Positions 37,923 through 46,601 of a stretch of DNA of 64,000 bases are shown one piece after another. Made by a program: the position numbers and the translations under genes. Positions within the stretch are counted from its first letter, which is position 1. Every line of letters begins with the position of its first letter. Location of the stretch: positions 38,726 to 102,725 of the forward strand of contig CAIMWI010000029.1 in NCBI GenBank assembly GCA_903845215.1, in the 5' to 3' direction. This DNA comes from an uncultured Rhodobacterales bacterium. Its GTDB lineage: Bacteria > Pseudomonadota > Alphaproteobacteria > Rhodobacterales > Rhodobacteraceae. The notes under the pieces are model-generated. The model was not told where the DNA came from. It ran no database searches and saw only the letters and a list, made by a program, of their open reading frames with translations.

Positions 37923-37967
37923 ATGTTGAAAGCACGACGTTCACGACAGCGCCGACGTGAATCATAA
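37923..37967 (+). CDS. Possible 14-residue leader peptide upstream of senC
   Basis: ATG at 37923 follows AAGGGA at good spacing and encodes MLKARRSRQRRRES, with six arginines and one lysine in 14 residues. Its TAA overlaps an ATG as TAATG, in the frame of senC four codons ahead of the preferred senC start. The hairpin at 37940-37961 lies inside it. This suggests translational coupling or attenuation, but the frame is very short and may be fortuitous. Confidence 0.35.
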   Translation: MLKARRSRQRRRES

Positions 37968-37978
37968 TGGAGAGATGG

Positions 37979-38590
37979 ATGCCCAAGTTCTACGCCAGCG
38001 TTGCTGCTATTGCCTTAGCGGCCTTGCTTGGATGGCAAGGCTACCATGCTTTACACAATCAAAGCGTCGATGCTTTCGCCGCTTGCCGCAGCGGCACTAT
38101 TGCCGGCGGTGCGATTGGTGGCCCTTTCGATCTGGTCGACACCACAGGCGCGCCCGTCACAGATGCCACCCTGCTGGCCAAACCTGCGCTGATCTATTTC
38201 GGCTATGCTTCCTGCCCCGATGTCTGCCCACTTGATAACGCCCGCAACACCGAAGCTGCGGCGCTGTTGGCCAAGATGGGCCTAGATGTGACGCCCGTGT
38301 TTATCACAGTCGATCCAGCGCGCGATACGGCGGCGGTTTTGGCAGATTACGCCAGCAACTTTGACGGCCTTGTCGCCCTTACAGGAACCGAGGCGCAAAC
38401 CGCGGCGGCGGCCAAAGCCTATAAGGTCTATTATCAAATCCCCCAGAAACGCGATCCAGGCTATATGGTTGACCACACAACCATGACCTATCTTATGGTG
38501 CCAAAACTTGGATTTGCTGATATATTTCAAAGAGATGCGACATCGCAAGATTTGGCGGACAAGACTGCGTGTTTCTTGACTGTGCAATAA
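37979..38590 (+). CDS. senC: SCO1/SenC-family copper protein
   Basis: This 203-residue membrane-anchored thioredoxin-fold protein (helix about 4-22) delivers copper to cytochrome oxidase. In Rhodobacter, SenC/PrrC is linked to redox signalling. The copper ligands are C79, C83 (CPDVC) and H166 (VDHTTMTYLM). The ATG at 37979 has GGAGAGA seven bases before it; ATG 37967 is the alternative and would be coupled to the leader frame. In Rhodobacter this gene lies between regB and regA, and neither is present here. Confidence 0.9.
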   Translation: MPKFYASVAAIALAALLGWQGYHALHNQSVDAFAACRSGTIAGGAIGGPFDLVDTTGAPVTDATLLAKPALIYFGYASCPDVCPLDNARNTEAAALLAKMGLDVTPVFITVDPARDTAAVLADYASNFDGLVALTGTEAQTAAAAKAYKVYYQIPQKRDPGYMVDHTTMTYLMVPKLGFADIFQRDATSQDLADKTACFLTVQ

Positions 38591-38900
38591 GAAGCCCAAC
38601 CTCTTCCGTGAAGCGAAGGTTCTGAAAAGGCCTGATCACACGTTTCATCCGTCGTAAGCGTCATACATGTATCGCGTTCAATTCTGATATTTGATACGGC
38701 CAGATCAGAAACAAAAGAAAATCGGTCTGGCGCCACTTTGCGCGAATTGGTGCAATTTTTGAAACAATGCGTGGTTTTTCGTGCGACGAAAACAACCTAG
38801 GGCTGATGTGGTATAAGTTTTTGGATGTTTATATAAAACCCCTTGCGTGACTGTTTAGAAAATACTAGCTAATTGTCGTGGTCATATGAGGATCCATGCA
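38591..38900. other. Gene-free interval between senC and hvrA
   Basis: These 310 bases are AT-rich and hold no credible gene. A perfect inverted repeat TTTTCGT-GCG-ACGAAAA is at 38776-38792, and TA-rich stretches near 38810-38840 and 38860 may belong to the hvrA promoter. The interval stands where regA is found in Rhodobacter, but no regA-like reading frame or remnant could be recognised. Confidence 0.55.
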
Positions 38901-39212
38901 ATGGACAATATCAACAACCTTTCTCTTAAAGAACTTAAAGAACTCCAGTCGCAAGTGGTAAAGGCTATTGCCACTTGCGAAGATCGTAAGAAAAAAATCG
39001 CATTGGTAGAACTGCAGGAAATGGCACGTTCAAAGGGATTTACCCTTGAAGAGCTGACGGGAATTTCTGTGGTGCGTCGTCGTTCGCCTGCGGTGGCAAA
39101 ATATGCTAACCCCGCAGATGCAAATGATACTTGGTCGGGACGTGGGCGTAAGCCGCGCTGGTTTGTTAAGGCGCTGGCATCGGGCCTGACACCGGAAGAC
39201 CTGTCCATTTAA
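38901..39212 (+). CDS. hvrA: H-NS family nucleoid protein HvrA
   Basis: This 103-residue protein has an N-terminal helical oligomerisation region (5-45) and the C-terminal DNA-binding motif TWSGRGRKPRW (77-87) of HvrA/Spb/H-NS proteins. In Rhodobacter capsulatus HvrA modulates photosynthesis and nitrogen-fixation genes. The ATG at 38901 is nine bases from GAGG; an upstream ATG at 38886 adds five residues. Position after senC and before ahcY matches Rhodobacter apart from the missing regA. A terminator follows. Confidence 0.92.
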   Translation: MDNINNLSLKELKELQSQVVKAIATCEDRKKKIALVELQEMARSKGFTLEELTGISVVRRRSPAVAKYANPADANDTWSGRGRKPRWFVKALASGLTPEDLSI

Positions 39213-39235
39213 GGTGGCAGGTTTGTGAAATCTTG

Positions 39236-39264
39236 AAGGCCGTCCTGCGGGGGCGGCCTTTTTT
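39236..39264 (+). terminator. Intrinsic terminator after hvrA
   Basis: AAGGCCG pairs with CGGCCTT around an 11-base loop and is followed by a run of T residues, 24 bases after the hvrA stop. It also faces the end of the convergent HD-domain gene. Confidence 0.8.
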
Positions 39265-39272
39265 CCATATGC

Positions 39273-39863
39273 TTAACCGATTAACCCCAACAGAACCTTG
39301 TGGCGTGCGATAAACGCGGCCCGCACCACGGTGGGTGGGCGCAGCTTAATGTCCAAGCCCTGCAGCAAGGCGGCATCGGGGTGGCCGAAAAGCTTGTCAG
39401 CTTCGGCGTTGGAAAACCCAGCGATCTGCACCGCCTCTAGCCATGCCGACAGTTTGTCAGCTTGTTTGATCGCCTTCTTGATGCCGGCAGGCAACGTCGC
39501 GGGCAGGCCAAAGCGCAGGTGGATGGCTGCGGTTAACCGCGCGTCCATATCGGCATAGCCTGGCCCAACAGCGGCTTTGACCGGGCTGATCATGTCACCA
39601 ATGACATATTCCGGGGCATCGTGCAGCAGCGCTGCCAACTGCCATCGTGGATCCGTGCCGCCTTGGCGGCGATAGGCATCTTCGACCAGCAAGGAATGTT
39701 CGGCCACCGAATATGGCCAATCCCCACGCGTCTGCCCGTTCCATCGGGCGACAAAAGCCAATCCATGGGCGATATCCTCGATCTCGACATCCACCGGTGT
39801 CGGGTCCAGCAGGTCTAGCCTGCGGCCCGACAACATTCTTTGCCATGCGCGTGCTTGCTTCAT
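39273..39863 (-). CDS. HD-domain hydrolase (YfbR-like)
   Basis: This 196-residue HD phosphohydrolase has H56 in SVAEHSLLV and H81-D82 in [12 protein letters not shown] as metal ligands, followed by [12 protein letters not shown]. The family includes 5'-deoxynucleotidases such as YfbR; substrate is not determined by sequence. The start at 39863 is divergent from ahcY, with 75 bases between. Confidence 0.82.
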   Translation of the reverse strand: MKQARAWQRMLSGRRLDLLDPTPVDVEIEDIAHGLAFVARWNGQTRGDWPYSVAEHSLLVEDAYRRQGGTDPRWQLAALLHDAPEYVIGDMISPVKAAVGPGYADMDARLTAAIHLRFGLPATLPAGIKKAIKQADKLSAWLEAVQIAGFSNAEADKLFGHPDAALLQGLDIKLRPPTVVRAAFIARHKVLLGLIG

Positions 39864-39893
39864 CTTTACACCGAAGGTTGTCGAGTTGCTGAT

Positions 39894-39920
39894 CTGATGC
39901 TATCTGCCCCGCAACATCAG
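39894..39920 (+). promoter_or_regulatory. Hairpin in the ahcY leader
   Basis: CTGATG (39894-39899) pairs with CATCAG (39915-39920) around a 15-base loop, four bases before the AAGGAG ribosome site of ahcY. The GCAA in the loop could pair with TTGC next to the start codon. No known SAM/SAH riboswitch consensus was recognised. Confidence 0.3.
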
Positions 39921-39938
39921 GTTCAAGGAGTTTGCCGC

Positions 39939-41339
39939 ATGGCCGCCGATTACATCGTGAAAGACATTGCCCTTGCAGACTTTGGTCGCAAGGAACTGAC
40001 CATTGCTGAAACTGAAATGCCCGGCCTGATGGCGTGCCGCGAAGAGTTTGGTGAAAGCCAGCCCTTGAAAGGTGCGCGGATCGCGGGCTCGTTGCACATG
40101 ACGATTCAGACGGGCGTGCTGATCGAAACGCTCAAAGCGTTGGGTGCTGATGTGCGCTGGGCGTCTTGCAACATCTTCTCAACCCAAGATCACGCCGCTG
40201 CCGCCATTGCGGCCTCTGGCACGCCGGTCTTCGCCATCAAGGGCGAAACGCTGGAAGACTATTGGGATTACACGGACCGCATCTTCCAATTCGGCGGCGA
40301 GGGTGGCACTTGCAACATGATCCTTGACGATGGCGGCGACGCCACGCTGTACATTCTGATGGGCGCGCGGGTGGAAGCGGGCGAAACCGATCTGATCGCC
40401 GTTCCGACCTCGGACGAGGAAGTGTGCCTTTTCAACCAGATCAAAAAGCGCCTTGCTGCGTCACCGGGTTGGTTTTCAAAGCAGCGTGCCGACATTCAGG
40501 GCGTGTCGGAAGAAACGACCACCGGCGTGCATCGTTTGTACGAACTGCACAAGGCAGGCCAGCTGCCCTTCCCCGCGATCAACGTGAACGACTCTGTCAC
40601 CAAGTCGAAGTTCGACAATAAATACGGCTGCAAGGAATCGCTGGTCGACGGCATCCGCCGTGCTACGGATACCATGATGGCTGGCAAAGTCGCCGTGGTT
40701 TGCGGCTACGGTGATGTGGGCAAAGGCTCTGCCGCGTCGCTGCGCGGGGCGGGTGCACGGGTCAAGGTAACGGAGGTTGACCCGATCTGCGCTCTGCAAG
40801 CCGCGATGGACGGGTTCGAAGTCACCCTGCTTGAGGACGAGGTTGGGTCGGCCGATATCTTCATCACCACCACCGGTAACAAAGACGTCATCCGGATCGA
40901 GCATATCCGCGCGATGAAAGACATGGCCATCGTCGGCAACATCGGCCACTTTGACAACGAAATCCAAGTGGCCGCCCTGCGCAACCACAAATGGACCAAT
41001 ATCAAAGAACAAGTAGACATGATCGAAATGCCCAACGGGCACCGCATCATCCTGCTGTCCGAAGGCCGCCTGCTGAATCTTGGCAACGCCACCGGCCACC
41101 CGTCTTTCGTGATGAGCGCGTCTTTCACCAACCAAGTTCTGGCCCAGCTGGAACTATGGACCAAGGGCAAATCCTATGCCCCGGGCGTTTACATTCTTCC
41201 CAAAGAGCTGGACGAAAAGGTCGCCCGTCTGCACCTGAAGAAAATCGGCGTGAAGCTGACCCAACTGCGCCCCGAACAGGCCAACTACATCGGCGTCAAG
41301 GTCGATGGCCCGTTCAAAAGCGAACATTACCGCTACTGA
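39939..41339 (+). CDS. ahcY: Adenosylhomocysteinase
   Basis: This 466-residue NAD-dependent enzyme splits S-adenosylhomocysteine to adenosine and homocysteine, renewing the methyl cycle. [13 protein letters not shown] start, [31 protein letters not shown] (NAD loop) and the C-terminal SEHYRY are diagnostic. The ATG follows CAAGGAG by eight bases; the open frame begins 33 codons earlier without homology. Bacteriochlorophyll synthesis consumes SAM, which may explain the conserved linkage to hvrA and senC. Confidence 0.97.
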   Translation: MAADYIVKDIALADFGRKELTIAETEMPGLMACREEFGESQPLKGARIAGSLHMTIQTGVLIETLKALGADVRWASCNIFSTQDHAAAAIAASGTPVFAIKGETLEDYWDYTDRIFQFGGEGGTCNMILDDGGDATLYILMGARVEAGETDLIAVPTSDEEVCLFNQIKKRLAASPGWFSKQRADIQGVSEETTTGVHRLYELHKAGQLPFPAINVNDSVTKSKFDNKYGCKESLVDGIRRATDTMMAGKVAVVCGYGDVGKGSAASLRGAGARVKVTEVDPICALQAAMDGFEVTLLEDEVGSADIFITTTGNKDVIRIEHIRAMKDMAIVGNIGHFDNEIQVAALRNHKWTNIKEQVDMIEMPNGHRIILLSEGRLLNLGNATGHPSFVMSASFTNQVLAQLELWTKGKSYAPGVYILPKELDEKVARLHLKKIGVKLTQLRPEQANYIGVKVDGPFKSEHYRY

Positions 41340-41364
41340 TCTGCAACCCAGATCATGCAAACCC

Positions 41365-41390
41365 AAAAGCCCGCCAAATGGCGGGCTTTT
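41365..41390 (+). terminator. Intrinsic terminator after ahcY
   Basis: GCCCGCC / GGCGGGC stem with AAAT loop, flanked by A4 and T4, 25 bases after the ahcY stop. It runs directly into several GCTTTT repeats (to about 41410). Confidence 0.9.
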
Positions 41391-41529
41391 GCTTTTGCTT
41401 TTGCTTTGATTCAAGGTTTAGGGGCTTTGCTTTTGCCTTGGTCGTGCTTTTCGCCTATGGTCACTCCAAGGGCATCATGTCCTGAACCTTTCATAGAACA
41501 CGTGCGGTGCTGGGTGCGCGTGGGGTGGT

Positions 41530-41565
41530 GAGGGGTTCCTAGGGGTAGGGGCCCCTCATTTTTTT
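41530..41565 (+). terminator. Second plus-strand terminator-like hairpin
   Basis: GAGGGG or AGGGG can pair with CCCCT(C) at 41552-41557, followed by seven T residues on the plus strand. No plus-strand gene precedes it after the ahcY terminator, so it either backs up ahcY or ends a short non-coding transcript from 41391 onward. The remaining 140 bases of this gap show no gene. Confidence 0.45.
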
Positions 41566-41966
41566 CAAATCCCGAAAGCCCCGAAAACGATACCCATCAA
41601 TGTACAAGCCACCACAGAATTCACTCCGTCGATCAGCGTCAGCTTAAACGGACGCCCTGAATAGCTGTAATTCATCGCCACCCAAGGCGTGATCAAAAAT
41701 GCCCCGATCCCGAACCCGCCCATAGCGCCAAGCCCAACCGTTCCCAGATGGCTTTGCACAAAGACGTGCCGCATCATGCCTGCCACCAGCAGCGTGGCGA
41801 CAAAGCCGATCACAAAGGGCATCGCCCCGCCGTTGCCCTTGGGCTTGCCGCTGGCATCCATCGGGATGCCAGCCGCCACCATCCACGGCTTTGACATAAA
41901 CGTGTACCAAACGGCACCAAAGGCATAGGCCACAAAGGCTGCCAAAATCACGACCAGAAACTGCAT
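41565..41966 (-). CDS. DUF1761 membrane protein
   Basis: This 133-residue protein has four hydrophobic helices and the DUF1761 pattern: FGAVWYTFMSKPWM at the N-terminus and NYSYSGRPFKLTLIDG near the third helix. The function of the family is unknown. The ATG follows GGAGAAATGGG. It is 63 bases downstream of the EVE gene on the same strand and may be cotranscribed. Confidence 0.8.
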   Translation of the reverse strand: MQFLVVILAAFVAYAFGAVWYTFMSKPWMVAAGIPMDASGKPKGNGGAMPFVIGFVATLLVAGMMRHVFVQSHLGTVGLGAMGGFGIGAFLITPWVAMNYSYSGRPFKLTLIDGVNSVVACTLMGIVFGAFGI

Positions 41967-42029
41967 CCCATTTCTCCTGTTGCGGGGCCGGGCAAGGCTA
42001 GCGGCACCAGCCCCGCAAGGAAACGCAAA

Positions 42030-42449
42030 TTACGCAGCCACCCCGCCCAGATCGCAAATGATGCGCCATTCGTCCGCCGACACCGGCTGCACCGAAAGGC
42101 GCGAGTTGTTGATCAGCACCATCTTTTCCAAACCGGGCTGCACCTTGCACATTTCTAGCGTCACAGGCCGCTGCAGCTTGGCCACGGGTCGAAAGCACAC
42201 GCAATCCCAGCGCGGATCATCGGTCTTGCTGTCTTGCTGTGACAGCCGCGTGACCTCGACAATGCCCACCACCTCTTTGCCGACGTTGGAGTGGTAGAAA
42301 AACCCCCGCTCGCCCAGCTTCATCAGCCGCATATTGTTGCGCGCGCCGTAGTTGCGGATGCCGTGCCATTCTTCATCCGCGGGCAGCTTGTCCCACAGGC
42401 TTTGAAAGCTGATGACATTGGGTTCGGATTTGAACAGCCAAAAGCTCAT
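42030..42449 (-). CDS. EVE-domain protein
   Basis: This 139-residue protein begins FWLFKSEPNVISFQSL and contains WHGIRNYGARNNMRLMKLGERGFFYHSN, the hallmark of EVE (PUA-like) domains. EVE domains recognise modified bases in nucleic acids. The ATG at 42449 overlaps the YciI stop as ATGA and is preferred to the longer frame. It is the distal gene of tsaD-gpsA-yciI-EVE. Confidence 0.9.
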   Translation of the reverse strand: MSFWLFKSEPNVISFQSLWDKLPADEEWHGIRNYGARNNMRLMKLGERGFFYHSNVGKEVVGIVEVTRLSQQDSKTDDPRWDCVCFRPVAKLQRPVTLEMCKVQPGLEKMVLINNSRLSVQPVSADEWRIICDLGGVAA

Positions 42450-42718
42450 CCGATCACCTTTTTCCATTCCCGAATATCGACCGAGGCGAAAAGCCCTGCC
42501 TGCGTATAGGCATCTTGTGCCACCCACGCTTGTGCTTGTTCGATACTGTCCACCGACAGCACAATCATCGACCCGCACATCTGCCCTTGGGCATCCAAGA
42601 ACGGCCCCGCCAGCTCCACCACGCCCGAGGCGTTCAAATGGTCTACATGGGCAGGCCGGTTGGCCATCCGCACATCTAACGAGTTCGGCTTGTCGATACA
42701 GATCACAGCAACGCGCAT
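42446..42718 (-). CDS. YciI family protein
   Basis: This 90-residue ferredoxin-like protein has a YciI fold pattern: VICIDKPNSLDVRMANRPAHVDHL, G-S-M-I-V-L, and D-P-Y-T-Q-A-G-L-like VAQDAYTQAGLFA with the family histidine/aspartate positions. The biochemical role is unclear. It starts two bases after the gpsA stop and overlaps the EVE gene by four bases. Confidence 0.85.
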   Translation of the reverse strand: MRVAVICIDKPNSLDVRMANRPAHVDHLNASGVVELAGPFLDAQGQMCGSMIVLSVDSIEQAQAWVAQDAYTQAGLFASVDIREWKKVIG

Positions 42719-42719
42719 G

Positions 42720-43673
42720 TCATTCCTTTCGCAGCGGGCGGGACATCAGGCTGTGGATGGCCTGATCCAGCGTGATTTCTTGCCCGATAAGCTGGGCCAC
42801 CATGGTCGAGACGGGCATGTCTACCGCCATCTTCTGCGCAATCTGGCCGATTGCCAGCGCCGTGGCCACCCCCTCTACTGTCGCCTTAGTGTCAAACGCA
42901 GCACCAGACCCCAGCGCCATCCCAAAGCGCAGATTCCGCGATTGGGTCGAGGTGCAGGTCAGAATCAAATCACCCAACCCCGACAGCCCCAACAGCGTAT
43001 CCCCCGCCGCCCCCTGCGCCAAAGCAAAGCGCTGCATTTCGGCAAAGCCGCGCGTAACCAGCGCCGCACGGGCGGATTCGCCCAAACCCGCGCCCATCAC
43101 CACGCCTGCGGCAATGGCGATGACATTTTTCAACGCCCCGCCCAGTTCTGCCCCCAAAACATCCGCGCTGCGATACAGCCGCAAGCTGGGGGTAGACAGC
43201 AGCGATTGCAAATCTCTGGCACCCTCGCCCGCCAGCGTTAGGGCAGTTGGCAAGCCCCGCGCAATATCTGCCGCAAAGCTTGGCCCTGTGAGGATCGACA
43301 CAGCACTTTGTGGGCAAAAGCCGCGCACTATGGCCGTTGGCCCGCGCAGGCTGGCAAGGTCGATGCCTTTGCACGCTGCCACCAACGGCAACCCATTCAA
43401 ACCCGCGCCATGCGCGGCCAAAAACCCCGCCAAAGCCTGCATCGGCAGGGCCAGCAAGACAGCCTGCGCCCCGCTCAGATCCCGCAGGTCACCCGTCACT
43501 GTCAGGCTAAGCGGAAAGCGCACCCCCGCCAACCGCGCCGCGTTGGTGCGGCCCTGCGCCATCGCCCCCACATGAACCGAATCCCGCGCCCATAGGGTCA
43601 CCGAGCGCCCCGCTGTCGCCAAAGCCACAGCCAGCGCCGTGCCAAAAGCCCCAGCGCCCACAACGCCGATCAC
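42720..43673 (-). CDS. gpsA: Glycerol-3-phosphate dehydrogenase [NAD(P)+]
   Basis: This 317-residue enzyme supplies glycerol-3-phosphate for phospholipids. The [14 protein letters not shown] dinucleotide loop is at the N-terminus and [18 protein letters not shown] near the C-terminus. The start is GTG at 43673, overlapping the tsaD TGA as GTGA; upstream codons of the open frame fall inside tsaD without homology. Confidence 0.94.
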   Translation of the reverse strand: MIGVVGAGAFGTALAVALATAGRSVTLWARDSVHVGAMAQGRTNAARLAGVRFPLSLTVTGDLRDLSGAQAVLLALPMQALAGFLAAHGAGLNGLPLVAACKGIDLASLRGPTAIVRGFCPQSAVSILTGPSFAADIARGLPTALTLAGEGARDLQSLLSTPSLRLYRSADVLGAELGGALKNVIAIAAGVVMGAGLGESARAALVTRGFAEMQRFALAQGAAGDTLLGLSGLGDLILTCTSTQSRNLRFGMALGSGAAFDTKATVEGVATALAIGQIAQKMAVDMPVSTMVAQLIGQEITLDQAIHSLMSRPLRKE

Positions 43674-44767
43674 CCCTTGGCCCCTTTCTTGCCCGACCCG
43701 ATCAGCGGCGCGGCCAGACTGTCCAGCGGCCAGCGCGGGCGGGCGGTCAGGTCGTCTTGCGAGGTGCCCCCTGTCAAATGCCGCTCGATCCCCGCCCAAG
43801 CGATCATCGCGGCGTTATCGGTGCAAAGCCGCAAAGGTGGCGCGGTAAAGGCCACGCCCAATGCCGCACACACACTTTGCAGCGCGGTGCGAATGGCAGC
43901 GTTCGCCGCAACCCCCCCTGCCACGGCCAAGGTGGGGGCATCGGGTGACAGCGATAGGTAAATCTCTAACGCGCGGCGGGTCTTTTCGGCCAGCACCGCC
44001 GCCACCGCCGCCTGAAACCCCGCGCACAGATCGGCGCGGTCTTGCACCGTGATGCCACCCTTGGCCGCGATAACCCCATCGCGTGCCCGCAGCACAGCAG
44101 TTTTCAAGCCCGAAAACGACATATCGCAGCCCGCACGGTCCAGCAAAGGCCGTGGCAGGGCAAAGCGTTTGGCATCGCCCTTTGCCGCCTCGGCCTCCAC
44201 CCACGGGCCACCGGGTTGGGGCAGGGCCAACAGCTTGGCCACCTTGTCAAACGCCTCGCCCGGGGCATCGTCGATCGTACCACCAAGGCGTTCGAACTGG
44301 TCGGCTGCGCGCACGATCAAAAATTGGCAATGTCCGCCAGACACCAACAGCATCAGATAGGGAAAGCCCACCCCATCGGTCAGGCGCGGTGTCAGCGCAT
44401 GGCCCGCCAGATGATTCACCCCCAGCAACGGCAACCCTGTCGCCGCCGCAATCCCCTTGGCCAGCATCACGCCTGACAAAACCCCGCCGATCAACCCCGG
44501 CCCTGCCGTCACGGCCACGGCGTCCAGATCGACCAATCCAACGCCCGCCTCGGCCAAGGCGCGTTCCACGCAATGATCCAGCCGCTCGGCATGGGCCCGT
44601 GCTGCGATTTCTGGCACCACGCCGCCGAAATCGGCGTGCAGGGCGGCTTGGCCTTCGACCTGCGAACTGAGCACCTCTGCCCGCCCATCGGCATGGCGGC
44701 GCACCACGGCGGCGGCGGTGTCGTCGCAGCTGCTTTCGATGCCCAGAAAGGTTAACGTCCGCCCCAT
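43670..44767 (-). CDS. tsaD: tRNA threonylcarbamoyladenosine transferase TsaD
   Basis: This 365-residue Kae1/TsaD protein transfers threonylcarbamoyl to A37 of tRNAs. [14 protein letters not shown] is at the N-terminus, and the metal-binding histidines are in [10 protein letters not shown]. The glycine loops [10 protein letters not shown] and [10 protein letters not shown] follow. The ATG at 44767 begins the homology. It is divergent from hemD by 56 bases. TsaE of the same complex is fused to a kinase at 34576. Confidence 0.95.
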   Translation of the reverse strand: MGRTLTFLGIESSCDDTAAAVVRRHADGRAEVLSSQVEGQAALHADFGGVVPEIAARAHAERLDHCVERALAEAGVGLVDLDAVAVTAGPGLIGGVLSGVMLAKGIAAATGLPLLGVNHLAGHALTPRLTDGVGFPYLMLLVSGGHCQFLIVRAADQFERLGGTIDDAPGEAFDKVAKLLALPQPGGPWVEAEAAKGDAKRFALPRPLLDRAGCDMSFSGLKTAVLRARDGVIAAKGGITVQDRADLCAGFQAAVAAVLAEKTRRALEIYLSLSPDAPTLAVAGGVAANAAIRTALQSVCAALGVAFTAPPLRLCTDNAAMIAWAGIERHLTGGTSQDDLTARPRWPLDSLAAPLIGSGKKGAKG

Positions 44768-44823
44768 TGCGCCCCTGACAAAGTTCAGGCCAGATAGGCC
44801 CCTCATCCGCCCGAGGTAGCACC

Positions 44824-45546
44824 TTGCCCAACCCCGCACAATCCACGGCCCCAACCGTCCTGCTGACCCGCCCTGCCGCGCAGTCTGACAGCTTTGCGCA
44901 AAGCCTGCGGGCGCAGATGTCGGGTCTGCGGGTGGTGATCTCGCCATTAATGGCACCGGTGTTTGTGGCCGTGACCCTGCCCCAAGGCCCCCTGCAAGGC
45001 ATAATCCTCACCTCGCAAACCGGCGCGGAGGCGGCACGCCATCTGCGCGCCCAACTGCCCGATCTGGCCTATTGTGTGGGTGCGCGTACTGCACAGGTGG
45101 CGCGCGATGCGGGGTTTCGCGTTCTGTCTGCCCAAGGCGATGCCGAGGCGCTTTTGGCGCTGATTCTGCAGCAAAACACCAAAAACCTGCTCCACTTGCG
45201 CGGGCGCGAGGCGCGGGGTGATCTGGCTCAGCGGCTTTCAGCCGCCGGCATTCCCACCCAAGAGCGCGTGGTTTACGCCCAAGACCCCGTCGCGCTGACG
45301 GATGAGGCTGCGGCCCTGCTGACAGGCCAAGCCCTCGTTCTCGTGCCCCTCTTTTCCCCCAGAAGTGCTGAAATCCTTGGGGCAGAGTGGCACCGCCTTG
45401 GTGCAACCGCCCCGCTGATCGTGGTTGCCATAAGCCCCGCCGTGGCCCAAGCCGCCGCTTTTTGCGCCGCCCCACCGGTGATCGCCGCCCATCCTGACGC
45501 GCCTTCGATGCGCGCTGCGGTGCTTGCCGCGCTGCGGGGTCCTTGA
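44824..45546 (+). CDS. hemD: Uroporphyrinogen-III synthase
   Basis: This 240-residue HemD-fold protein cyclises hydroxymethylbilane to uroporphyrinogen III, the common tetrapyrrole precursor. The family is weakly conserved; [17 protein letters not shown] at the N-terminus, LTSQTGAEA and [13 protein letters not shown] match its motifs. The start is TTG at 44824, following GAGGTAG; no ATG or GTG is suitably placed. The next two genes follow closely and resemble the hemD-mic60-hemY order of other alphaproteobacteria. Confidence 0.85.
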   Translation: MPNPAQSTAPTVLLTRPAAQSDSFAQSLRAQMSGLRVVISPLMAPVFVAVTLPQGPLQGIILTSQTGAEAARHLRAQLPDLAYCVGARTAQVARDAGFRVLSAQGDAEALLALILQQNTKNLLHLRGREARGDLAQRLSAAGIPTQERVVYAQDPVALTDEAAALLTGQALVLVPLFSPRSAEILGAEWHRLGATAPLIVVAISPAVAQAAAFCAAPPVIAAHPDAPSMRAAVLAALRGP

Positions 45547-45601
45547 ACAAGCCTAGGGCGCGGCATTACTTTGATACCAATTGATAAACGAAGGATCCGC
45601 C

Positions 45602-46600
45602 ATGGCCACCCCTGATGATGCTGGGACGACACAGGCCCCAACTGCCCCCCGCCCAAAGCGCAGGGGCATTGCTTGGCTGATCTGGCCCCTTCTGGGCGGT
45701 GGTCTGGCGGCGGCGGCAGGCTACGGGGTGGCACAATATGTGCCCAATGGCTGGCCGATCGCGTCCGTCGTGACGTTGCAAGACAAAGTGGCGGCGTTGT
45801 CCGATCAGGTGCAATCCCTTCAGCAAGACCTGCAACAGGCGGGCGCGCGTCTTGCAACCCTTGAAACCGCCCCCGCCCCGCAGCCAGACGCCCAAAAAAC
45901 TGCCGTGCTGGAAGCCCGCATTGCCGCGCTTGAATCCAAACCCGCCCCCATCGGCACCGACAGCGCCGCCCTCGCCCAATTGCGGGCCGAGGTTGGTGCG
46001 ATCAAAACCGATGGGGCTGCGGTTGTCTCTGCCCAAGTGCAAGCCGATCTTGATGCCAAGGTCAAAGCGACCGAGGCGAAACTGGCCGCCATCGAACAAG
46101 CCGCCCAATCCCAAGCCGCCGCCACACTGACCCGCGCCGCCCTGCGCCAGATCGCCGCTGCGATGGACAGCGGCGCGCCCTATTCGTCGGCCGTGGCGGT
46201 GCTGTCAGATGCAAACCTTGCGCCTGTCTTGGCCGATAATGCCGCCGCTGGCCTGCCCAGTCTGCAAGCCTTGCAAGCCAGCTTCCCCGACAGCGCCCGC
46301 GCAGCCCTCGACTCTGCCTTGCGGGCCAATATGGGCGAAAGCTGGTCAGAGCGGGTCGCGAATTTTCTGCGCACCCAAGTTGGCGTGCGCTCGCTGATGC
46401 CGCGCGATGGCGCTGATCCTGACGCCATCTTGTCGCGGGCGGAAGCTGCCTTGGTGGCGGGGGATGTAGGGCAGGCCTTGGTCGAAATTGCCACCCTGCC
46501 GATCCCCGCACAAGACGCACTCTCCGCATGGCGCGCGCGCGCGCAACTGCGACTGGATGCGCAAGCCGCCCTTCAGGCCCTTTTGGCAAAGGCAGGCTAA
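45602..46600 (+). CDS. Mic60/mitofilin-like membrane protein (COG4223)
   Basis: This 332-residue protein has a cytoplasmic N-terminus rich in proline, a transmembrane helix at about 23-44, a long coiled coil (about 60-165) and a C-terminal mitofilin signature region (about 270-332). Bacterial Mic60 homologues shape intracytoplasmic membranes in purple bacteria, which fits a genome with photosynthesis genes. The ATG at 45602 begins the conserved part. hemY starts one base after its stop. Confidence 0.82.
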   Translation: MATPDDAGTTQAPTAPRPKRRGIAWLIWPLLGGGLAAAAGYGVAQYVPNGWPIASVVTLQDKVAALSDQVQSLQQDLQQAGARLATLETAPAPQPDAQKTAVLEARIAALESKPAPIGTDSAALAQLRAEVGAIKTDGAAVVSAQVQADLDAKVKATEAKLAAIEQAAQSQAAATLTRAALRQIAAAMDSGAPYSSAVAVLSDANLAPVLADNAAAGLPSLQALQASFPDSARAALDSALRANMGESWSERVANFLRTQVGVRSLMPRDGADPDAILSRAEAALVAGDVGQALVEIATLPIPAQDALSAWRARAQLRLDAQAALQALLAKAG

Positions 46601-46601
46601 G

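Larger units (their letters stand above)
37658..37978. promoter_or_regulatory. Intergenic control region between the DivL-like gene and senC
   Basis: This 321-base gap between divergent genes is AT-richer than its surroundings. It contains two CtrA-type boxes (37703 and 37766), a 14-codon arginine-rich leader frame (37923-37967) and a 6-base-pair inverted repeat TTCACG / CGTGAA (37940-37945 with 37956-37961) just before senC. No degenerate regB sequence was recognised. Confidence 0.6.

Noticed and set aside
38527..38736. 69-residue minus-strand frame in the senC-hvrA gap, possible regA remnant
   Set aside because: It has no response-regulator or Fis-type helix-turn-helix sequence and overlaps the senC end.
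39273..39290. TTAACCGATTAACC as a CtrA box
   Set aside because: The half-sites are separated by five bases, not seven, and lie in the 3' end of the HD-domain gene.
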